Translations under genes and position numbers: made by a program
Assembly: GCA_027596035.1 (NCBI GenBank)
Contig: JADGJA010000729.1
Span: forward strand, 1 to 11,679
Source of the DNA: Thoreauomyces humboldtii
Taxonomy: Eukaryota; Chytridiomycota; Chytridiomycetes; Spizellomycetales; Powellomycetaceae
DNA length: 11,679 nucleotides
Reading direction: 5' to 3'
The notes under the pieces: generated by a model
Told to the model about the DNA's origin: nothing
Databases searched by the model: none
Seen by the model: only the letters and a program-made list of their open reading frames with translations
Shown here: positions 1 through 8,400 of the stretch, piece after piece
Position numbering within the stretch: position 1 is the stretch's first letter
How the letters are laid out: every line of letters begins with the position of its first letter

Positions 1-234
1 GGGAGGGGTCGACTGAAAAGTACCTCGACGGGAGGGTGGGAAAGAAGGGCGGCCCTCACTCGGACAGCCCGGACAGCAGAGAGAGAAGAGGGAGAGAAGT
101 GAAGAGGGCGTTCTCGTCGCTTCCAGAACCGCATGGAAGGTTTTCACAACCACGGCGCTTTCACACGCTTCTCGACAGCTTCCTTCAGCATGTGACCTGG
201 AACTTTGCGACAGCTCCTCCATCGTGAGTGATGA

Positions 235-241
235 TGAGTCA
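235..241. promoter_or_regulatory. Possible AP-1/Gcn4-type site (TGAGTCA)
   Basis: The exact palindromic core TGAGTCA occurs here, about 590 bp upstream of the KGD1 start codon. bZIP factors of the Gcn4/Yap/AP-1 type bind this core in fungi. A single 7-bp match is weak evidence and could be chance. Confidence 0.2.
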
Positions 242-686
242 CGCGCGACCCTTTCTCACTCTGACCCTGTCGCCGAAGCCAGACAGACGCATTCCTGCCG
301 CTGAACGATCTCCGTCAGCAATACGGCAGTCAAGTCTTGGGGGACATTCCTTTCATGCAGGATGTCATCGTCACAATCAATGCCGCGACGAAAAGGCCTG
401 GAGGGCCGAATCATAGCAACGGCGGAAGCTTGCCTTGCCGCTGGCTGATTTCGTAATGCAGAATTTCTTTGCCAACCGAGATGCACAGCCACCCCACCGC
501 AGACCACCTTCCCTCTCTCTCTTTCACGCACAACCCGATGACCCGTTTTGCATTCTCAACTGTTATACAGCAGCAAAGGAAAGCGACATCACCCCCACCG
601 AACCTCCCTGCTTTCAACTGGACGAAAGCATATAGTGCATACGAGGACACTTAATCACGCTAACCCCCCGAATTTGATTCGTGACC

Positions 687-819
687 GTGAGTAGTGCCTG
701 GAGTTTTCCGCGCCTCTTTGCGTCGGTCTTCTTGGGTCTCGCTCGGCGTTGGGCAGTCCAACCCGTCAACCTGTACCCAGTAGTCTGTATTGCTGACGGT
801 AATCGTTCACTCCCTGCAG
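687..819 (+). other. Putative 5'-UTR intron of KGD1
   Basis: A strong donor (GTGAGT at 687), a branch-like CTGAC at 793-797 and a pyrimidine-CAG acceptor ending at 819 would define a 133-bp intron that ends nine bases before the KGD1 ATG. The other KGD1 introns are 57-72 bp, so this one would be the longest. It is inferred from splice signals only; the upstream GTGAGT at 224 could be an alternative donor. Confidence 0.45.
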
Positions 820-828
820 ATATAAGTC

Positions 829-3800
829 ATGTTCCAATCCCATCTGGCGCAGCGGGTACTGCGTTCCGCTACCCGTGCCGCCCCTTCGCGATGTCGCCTT
901 GCCAATCTCCCCGCGGTGACCGCGATCCCGAAAAAGTGCCTTACCACCACGGCCGCTGCCAAGGCTTCTGCGAGCACGAACGAGTCGTTTCTCAACGGTC
1001 CGTCCGGATCGTACGTTGAAGAGATGTATGAAGCCTGGCAGCAGGACCCAAAGGCAGTCCATCTGTCGTGGCAGGTCTACTTCCGGAATCTTGCTGCCGA
1101 GGGAAAACAGCCCGCCTTCTCCGCGCCTCCCAGCATCATCCCTTCCGCTGAAATCGGAGGTTATGTTGGCGACTCGGCACTGGCGGAAGGAGACAAGATC
1201 CCGGCCGGAGAAATCATGGATCACATGAAGGTCCAGCTTCTCGTCCGAGCATACCAGATTCGCGGCCACCACCTTGCCAAGATCGACCCCCTGGAAATCA
1301 ACGTGACAGAGGAGTCACAGGCACCAGAACTTAGTCACAAGCACTACGGTTTCAAGGATGCCGACTTGGACCGCAAGTTCTTCCTCGGATCAGGCATCCT
1401 TCCCGCTTTCCTGGCTCAGGAAGGCCAAAAGAACTTGACTCTGCGCGAGATCATCGAGCGTCTGAGGAAAACCTACTGTGAGAGCTCAACCTGGAAGGAT
1501 GTCAATCGCTATTCGTCTTTCTGATTCCTGATACCCCATACTTTTAGGCGGATCCATCGGCATTGAGTACGGACACATCCCTGACCGCGAAAAGTGTGAT
1601 TGGCTTCGTCAGCGCTTCGAGGTCCCCGTCAAGTACAACTACACGAAAGAGCAGAAGATGATGATCTTGGACCGTCTCATGTGGTCCGCTGATTTCGAGC
1701 GTTTCGTCGCCACTAAATACCCTGCGGAGAAGCGATTCGGTCTGGAAGGTTGCGAGAGCTTGATCCCCGGAATGAAGAACCTCATCGACCGCTCCGTCGA
1801 TCACGGGGTCAACTCGGTCGTCATGGGAATGCCCCACCGTGGGCGTCTGAACGTCCTGTCCAACGTTGTGCGAAAGCCCAACGAGTCCATTTTCGCAGAA
1901 TTTTCTCACAGTGCTGAGGACACCGTCGAAGGCTCTGGAGATGTCAAGTACCATCTGGGCATGGTAAGAATCTGCGCTTAAGGCGTGACTTGGATTAACT
2001 TTCCTGACGTTGCTTCGCAGAACTACATGCGTCCGACCCCATCCGGCAAGACCGTCCACCTCTCCCTCGCTGCCAACCCTTCGCATCTGGAGGCCGTCAA
2101 CCCTGTTGTCGAGGGAAAGGTCCGCGCCATTCAATTTTACCAGAACGACGAGAAAGACCACAGCAAAGCCATGGCCATCCTCATGCATGGGGATGCTGCT
2201 TTTGCCGGTCAGGGTGTTGTTTATGAGACCATCGGAATGGCTGATCTCCCTGCATACGCAACCGGTGGAACCGTCCACGTTGTCGTGAACAACCAGGTCG
2301 GTTTCACTACAGACCCACGGTTCGCTCGATCCACTCCCTACTGCTCTGATGTCGCAAAAACGGTCAACGCTCCTATCCTGCACGTGAACGGTGATGATGT
2401 CGAGGCCGTCGTATGGTCTATGGAGCTGGCTGCCGAGTGGCGTCACAAGTATAAGAAGGACGTCGTCGTTGATATTGTGTGCTACCGCCGCTATGGACAC
2501 AACGAGATCGACCAGCCCAGCTTCACCCAGCCTTTGATGTACAAGGTATGCTCGAATGCAAGTGTGCTTTATTAGCGTGCAAATCAGAGAAACTAAACCT
2601 CAACCAATCTGTAGCGTGTCGCTGGTATGACCCCGGTTCTGGACAAGTACATTGCTCAGCTTCTGGGCGAGGGTTCCATAACGCAAGCCGAGGTGGATGG
2701 CATGAAGAAGCGCGTATGGGATATTCTCGAGGAGAGCTACTCTGCTAGCCGGGATTACAAGGCTAACTCAAAGGAATGGCAATCCAGTACATGGGCAGGT
2801 CCGTATTTTCGTTGTGGGCACAGTCTTTCGTATTTTATCTCAAAGCTAACGCTCATGTTAGGATTCAAGGCACCTGCGGAGCTTGCTGCGGAGACAGTGG
2901 CCTCCAAGACCACTGGCGTGGATCTCGAGCTCCTCCGTCACGTTGGAAACGCCGGTGCAGCTTTCCCCCCGGACTTCACAGTTCATCCCAACCTTGGCAA
3001 AATTCTGAAGCTCCGTCAGAAGACTGTTAAGGAAGGAACTAATATTGATTGGGCCACCGCTGAATCCATGGCTTTCGGAACCCTTCTTGCCGAGGGCCAG
3101 CACGTCAGGTTGTCTGGTCAGGATGTCGAGCGTGGAACATTCTCCCAGCGTCACGCCTTACTGAACGACCAGAAGAACGAAGCTACCTATGTTCCCCTGA
3201 ACCACTTGGTTGCGGGAGATGTCGTCGCCAGCCAGAACCACTTCACCGTGTGCAACTCTCACCTTTCCGAGTTCGGAACCCTCGGATTCGAGCTCGGTTA
3301 CTCGATGGTCAGCCCTCATCAGCTTGTCATCTGGGAGGCCCAATTCGGAGATTTCGCCAACAACGCACAGTGCATCATCGACCAGTTCATCGTGTCCGGA
3401 GAGCAGAAGTGGCTCCAGCGCACTGGTCTTACGCTACTTCTTCCTCACGGATATGACGGACAAGGACCTGAGCACTCGTCGTCCCGAGTTGAGCGCTTCT
3501 TGCAGATGGTCGACGAGGATCCTTACAGCATGCCTTCCCTTGAAAGCACTGACCGTGATAGCTACGCCCGACAACATCAGGATTGCAACTTGCAGGTCGT
3601 CTACCCCACTGTCCCCTCCAACTACTATCACGCTCTCCGAAGACAGGTCCACCGAGACTTCCGAAAACCTGTAAGTTGATGTTCACATTTATTTGCTCGG
3701 TGACGGCGACTTTCGACTCATCTACTGTATGTTTGCCAGCTTGTGGTCCTTGAGTCCAAGGCACTTCTCCGCCACCCATTGGCCAAGTCCAACATCACGG

Positions 3801-4744
3801 AGATGGTGGAAGGCACGCAGTTCCAGCGTCTGATCCCTGAGGTTCTGCACGAGACTCCTTTCAAGCAGCTTGAGGTTGCAGGCGCTCCCGCTCAGGGCGG
3901 CCTCTGGGCTGGCAACAATGCGGACCCTTGCATCCCCCACGCACTTCGATCAAGCGACTTCGAACTCGCACCGCCCGATGAAATCAAGACGGTCATTTTC
4001 TGCAGTGGTCAGGTGTACTACCTGCTCTACCGCGCGCGTCAGCTCAACAACCTCCGTAACACGGCCATCGTGCGTCTGGAGCAGATCACTCCGTTCCCAT
4101 TCTGGGAAGTCAAGACCGTCTTGGACCACTACGGCAAGAGCCTTGAGGAGATCGTCTGGGCTCAGGAAGAGTCATTCAACTCGGGTTGCTGGAGCTTCGT
4201 CGAGCCCCGCATGGAGACTGCCATTCGAGAAACAGAATGGTTCAAGAGCGGAAAGGTGCGTGTTTCAGTTTTGATAGCAAATTGTTTTGCCCTCGCGGTG
4301 TCGCAAACGAGCTGAATTGCTGATCAGGTTTCCTCTTCCTCCGATTCTTCTCCCACGTCCGCTTCTACTTCCTCATCTGCATCTGATACCTCATACTTTC
4401 AACGCCTTATCAACTCATTCCTACCCGCTTCCGCATCCTCCGCCTCATCTCCACCATCTACTACGACACTGACATCAATCACAAAGGGCAAGGAATGGGA
4501 GGAACGCCTTGACTCCCTTCGCGCCCCCGGCGGTCTGGAAAACATTCGTCACGGCAAAGACTCGTCGGTCCGCGGTGGTCGTCTGATCCGCTACGCCGGA
4601 CGCGATCAGTCTGCGGCACCTGCCACGGGTCTGAAGAAGCAGCACGTTTTCGAGGAGAAGATGCTTGTCAGCGAGGCTCTTCTGGGAGGCAAGCTCGTCA
4701 AGCCTGCATCGATCGAGCAGGGCATCCCCAAGTTCTACGAGTAG
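829..4744 (+). CDS. KGD1: 2-oxoglutarate dehydrogenase, mitochondrial E1 component (spliced, 7 exons)
   Basis: This is the thiamine-diphosphate E1 enzyme of the 2-oxoglutarate dehydrogenase complex. It decarboxylates 2-oxoglutarate and passes the succinyl group to lipoyl-E2 in the mitochondrial matrix (TCA cycle). Exons: 829-1477, 1548-1963, 2021-2545, 2615-2798, 2862-3670, 3740-4255, 4328-4744; 1171 aa. Residues 1 to about 45 form an Arg/Ser/Ala-rich presequence with almost no acids. The E1 N-terminal domain follows ([10 protein letters not shown]...). Then come [11 protein letters not shown] (309-319), [10 protein letters not shown] (411-420), [11 protein letters not shown] (445-455) and GHNEIDQPS (514-522) of the TPP-binding part. 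The transketolase-like pyrimidine domain has E659 and [13 protein letters not shown] (678-690). The C-terminal domain starts near [13 protein letters not shown] (862). Junctions such as [11 protein letters not shown] and [10 protein letters not shown] restore conserved text. Length exceeds the roughly 1000-1060 aa usual in fungi, mainly through an 87-residue insert (1034-1120) and a 19-residue tail. ATG 829 is the first in frame after a TAA and has G at -3. Confidence 0.96.
2799..2861 (+). other. Stop-free intron of KGD1, 63 bp (3n)
   Basis: Donor GTCCGT at 2799, branch-like GCTAAC near 2846 and acceptor TTAG ending at 2861. Its length is a multiple of three and it has no in-frame stop, so the frame reads through it. 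Removal gives [10 protein letters not shown], as expected for the family. Retention would add 21 hydrophobic and aromatic residues in the E1 core. Confidence 0.85.
4256..4327 (+). other. Last intron of KGD1, with a possible longer form ending at 4486
   Basis: The donor GTGCGT at 4256 follows a phase-0 Lys codon. The frame hits TGA at 4313-4315 without splicing. The nearest acceptor (ATCAG, ending 4327) gives the long Kgd1 C-terminus. A second acceptor (CACAAAG, ending 4486) is also phase 0, lies after a long pyrimidine-rich run and has a CTGAC branch-like site at 4469-4473. Using it would skip 159 bases (53 codons). Confidence 0.7.
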
Positions 4745-5415
4745 ACGACGATGATACCTCATATGCCCGACCTGGCGGTCTCCCCTTCTCTTCTCCATTC
4801 ATCTCCCGTCCCTCTTCATGTTTTCTTTTCCCTCCGCTCTCTCTCTCTCTCCTCCCTATCTCCCGCTATCCCCCTTACACGAAGACCCTGTTGCCGGTAC
4901 CTTTTCTTTTTCGACCTTCCTCTTCTAATATTCACATTGTGCCCTCATGAGCACTCAACGGCACACGTGGGAGACGGTCGTGCGAAAGAAAGCATCAAAG
5001 CATAAGGTAGGGGTTTGGTCCTTTCTTTTCGCTACATTCACCTTCTCCTTCTACCTTGGAAGAGCAACTCAACATCCCCGACGCTATCTGCTCGCGTGTC
5101 ACCGTCGGGAGAAAAGGAGAAGTAGCAGAGGATCTCGGACCTCTTCACGTAGACTGCGAATTGGACGTGTTCTCCCGCGAAGGGATGCAGTCCGTGTATC
5201 GATTGGTCGATCGAGGTGTCCTTGAGCACCGTGCATCCTTCTTGTTCCTGCCCGTGTGTTTGGCCTTCTCCTTTCGGACGCCTGTCGGACAAAGGAACCC
5301 TCCGCGTGTCCGCTTTGACCGGACAGACATTCTTTGATCGTTTTGACCTTGGGCATCCTAGCCTCCCTGCATCCTCACGGCTTCAAGCCAAACCCATTGG
5401 AAAGCACATACAACC
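4745..5415. other. KGD1-POM152 intergenic region, pyrimidine-rich
   Basis: This gap between two same-strand genes should hold the KGD1 3'-UTR and the POM152 promoter and leader. Bases from about 4770 to 4930 are strongly C/T-rich on the + strand, including (CT)7 at 4837-4850, a composition common just upstream of fungal transcription starts. An ATG at 4947 opens a 20-codon frame that ends at a GTAGGG donor-like site (5007), and an acceptor-like CCTAG ends at 5361 in a compatible phase. It may therefore contain a first coding exon of POM152, which I cannot confirm. Confidence 0.55.
4837..4850 (+). repeat. (CT)7 microsatellite in a pyrimidine tract
   Basis: Seven perfect CT units lie inside the C/T-rich stretch that precedes the POM152 leader. 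It is a simple repeat and probably part of the promoter composition bias. Confidence 0.8.
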
Positions 5416-8400
5416 ATGGACGCGGTCACCAGGCGGCGAATAGCCTTGGCAAGTGGTCTTGGCATCTGCGCCTGGATAGCGAAGGAGGCTCTGGAAATCC
5501 ACGCCGGCGACGTCAAGCCTCTCCTTCCTCACCTGTGGTTCCTCGTCACCACGCTGTACTTTGGAGGTCTATGGTGGGCGCAGATTCCATTGTTGGACTT
5601 CCGATTTCCAGTGTATTTCGTTATCACGATCGGTGTCTGGTTGGTCGAAGGCGGTCTTTATGGGAGCCTGGTAAGTCCAGCCTTCAAAACAGAGAGTTCT
5701 GGTCTGACCTTCCTCCATTAGACTCGGGTTTCAGATCCCTATCATCATCATGGAGGATCCGGACATCAAGGAGGTCGAACCATGCCGAACGCAGGTATGG
5801 TGGGGTCGGGGACGATTAGTGTTGAAAGTCGCTATCTAACGTAAACGATAGATTTTTTAAACGACACGCATATCCTCGGATCTCATCTTGTCCATGTGAT
5901 GCCGCCAACGAAGGCTTTGTTCAATCCAGAACATCAGACGTTTTGTCTGAAAGCTTCCGAGAAGTCCACCACTATACCCCTGAAAGTGCAAGGGACACCA
6001 CCATGGACGATAACGTACGAAGCTTGGGGATTCGACGGGTCATACCAGCTCTTCTCGAACGTAACGCTTGATGGACCAGCAGTAGGACTCAAAGCACAAG
6101 CCGAGACAAAAGCCAGGATTGTCGAGACGTATCAATTGGCGGCTCCAAAGCCGGCAGTTTACCGACTACTGTCCATTCGGGAATCGGTCGGAGACGAAGG
6201 AAAAATCATTCAACCATTCGTTGATGTCGTTCAGTGTCCTGCAGCTGTACTTGTGGCCTCAGATGGCGATGCCGAGCTGACGCATGTCGATCGATGCTTG
6301 GACCAATCTTACGATTTTGACGTTGCTATAACCGGAACCCCTCCGTTCACATCTTGGTACCTACGGCAGGTCGGCCACAGCGGGTCTCTCATGCGTATTG
6401 AGGGCGACCTGGACGACGAGGCGGTGCCGCCGCTCAAGAAGAGCAAACGCATTGTTCCGGATGTGATCCGGGAGCGTCTCCTGGCTGGGCAGGCCCGCCA
6501 TCTCTCCATTCCCGTGGCGGTCAAAGTAGAAGCCGCGACCGAACATCTCTTCAAACTGGTCCAGGTGTCGGATGGCTATAACAACACCGTAATCTATCGA
6601 ACCGATTTGAGCCACGAACAGCCACCTGCGACAGACCACGTCGTTCAGGCGGACCATCAAGGCAATACAGTCCTCGTCCACGGTCGAGCTCTCCCGGAAG
6701 CCCGCTTCGAGCGATGTGATTCTGTGAGAATAAGGGCTGGATACGAACACGAGTCAGCCGACATCCCTGTCACTCTGCAGGGGTCGGCCCCTTGGGAGCT
6801 TCGGTACGGTCGCTCTGAATCCGACGAGGATGCAGCCGCCGGGATATACGGCGAGGTGGCGATCGTTAAGGACATCGAACATCCAAGGCTATCTCTGACG
6901 GTCAAGAAGCCGGGTGTCTACGTGCTCCTCAGCGTTTCCGACAAGTACTGTTCAGGGAACGTGGAGCTTCCCACCACATGTCTCGTGCAGCAGGCTGTTC
7001 CTCCCGAGATGACCATGTCGGTAGCTCCTGTCGTCAAGGAGTGCTTCGGTGCTACGGGCGTTGATGTGAACATTTCCATGTCCGGCGAGCCCCCATTCTG
7101 GGTCGAGTTTGATCAAAATAACAAGGCGAACGGACATCGTCAACAGGCGCGAAGGCAATTCACAAAAGCCTTCACGACCCTTCGGTTCGAACCTGGGGAG
7201 CCTGGACAGTACGAGTACTCTTTCACGAAGGTTTGATTTCCCTGTTGGGCTGGCCTGTATCTGATAACATCACTTATTTTGTTATCGTGAGTCAGATTGG
7301 CGATGCGATCTACTCCAACGGGGTCATTGTTAGCGGAATGGGTTTCAAGCAGCTGGTTCACGCTCTGCCTGACGTAACGATCGCCACCGTGGAGAAGACC
7401 CGCTGTTTGGGCGACCATTCAAAGCTGGACGTCCAAATTACTGGCGTGCCACCTTATGTTCTGACATACGAGATCCTCAAAGGATCGAAAAAGGAGCGCT
7501 TCGTGCTACCCGATGTCACTGAAAAAGAACTCTCGATCGATACCCCTCCCTTCAACCAAGCTGGAACGTACTATGTCGACGTGACAGGTAAGGAAAGCTA
7601 CACCTTGAATCGGTGAAGCTAACCAAGCCCGACGCTAACAACTTCTTCAGAACTCACCGATGGAAACGGCTGTACTGCACCTGTCGCTAGTCGGCCGATA
7701 GCAATTGAGGTTCTGACCCAGCGGCCATCTGCACATTTCCAGTGCCCGAAACCGATTCTCATGCTGGAAGGAGCCGGGGCCAGAATTCCTGTGGTTGTGT
7801 CGGGACAGTAAGTGTGCCTGGTGGGCATTGCTTTGTTACCCTAAGAAGGCCGGGAATTAAGTTTTGATTCGCAGTGGCAAGTACAAACTCAAGTACAGAA
7901 CCGAAGAAGACAAGCACATTGCTTCAATCACCGGCGACAAGACCATAAGTGGATTGCAGGTAGCTACGTGAGAAACCATTCTGCGCACTGTGCTACATCA
8001 GCGTATTCACTTCGTGTAATGTAGGTCAACAAAGCGGGAACATATGAGCTTGTTAGCTTGGAAGACGCGTTTTGTTCCGGCCGAGTGCTTGAGCCTTCTC
8101 GATGTCAAGGCAGGTCGGCGTCGACCGCGTGTTACCTTGCATATATACTTATACTATTCTTTTTCCAGTTCTCACCGTGCCGAAGCCCGACCTCTCCATT
8201 CCCAGGGCAGAGTACCACTCGATCGAATCAGGCATTCACATTCGCTCTCACATCTGCGAAGGGACGCCCGATAGGATGGATCTGCATCTGACAGGCAAAG
8301 CACCATTCAAAATCAACTACAAGCACGAGCATTCCGTTGGCCACACCGTAATTTCCTCCTCAAATGAACACGCCGTAGGCACGCAAGATAAGGGTGCTCA

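Larger units (their letters stand above)
1..828. other. Upstream region of KGD1 (promoter and 5' leader), no supported gene
   Basis: I see no convincing coding region here; the short open frames have no recognisable protein and poor composition. The region includes a purine-rich stretch around 77-111 and a CT-rich tract around 508-525 of the kind common near fungal transcription starts. A GTGAGT donor-like site lies at 224-229 and another at 687-692. An in-frame TAA at 823-825 sits just before the KGD1 start, so the protein cannot extend upstream without splicing. The left edge may contain the end or the promoter of a gene outside the window. Confidence 0.6.

Noticed and set aside
36..227. 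Short plus-strand open frame ending just before a GTGAGT
   Set aside because: It is basic, low-complexity and unrecognised, starts from a GTG, and has no support as an exon joined to KGD1, which already has its own presequence and an upstream in-frame stop.
766..1272. Minus-strand open frame (168 codons) over KGD1 exon 1
   Set aside because: It is a shadow of the KGD1 N-terminal coding frame, with no family resemblance and no ATG context or splice support.
1544..2500. Long minus-strand open frame (318 codons) opposite KGD1 exons 2-3
   Set aside because: It is antisense to conserved E1 coding sequence and crosses a spliced intron. Its product has no recognisable domain. Long antisense frames are common opposite GC-rich coding exons with strong codon bias.
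5056..5337. Plus-strand open frame of 94 codons in the KGD1-POM152 gap
   Set aside because: It starts with TTG rather than ATG, shows no known domain and no resemblance to the Pom152 N-terminus, and is not in phase with a good splice path into 5416. It could still be untranslated leader.
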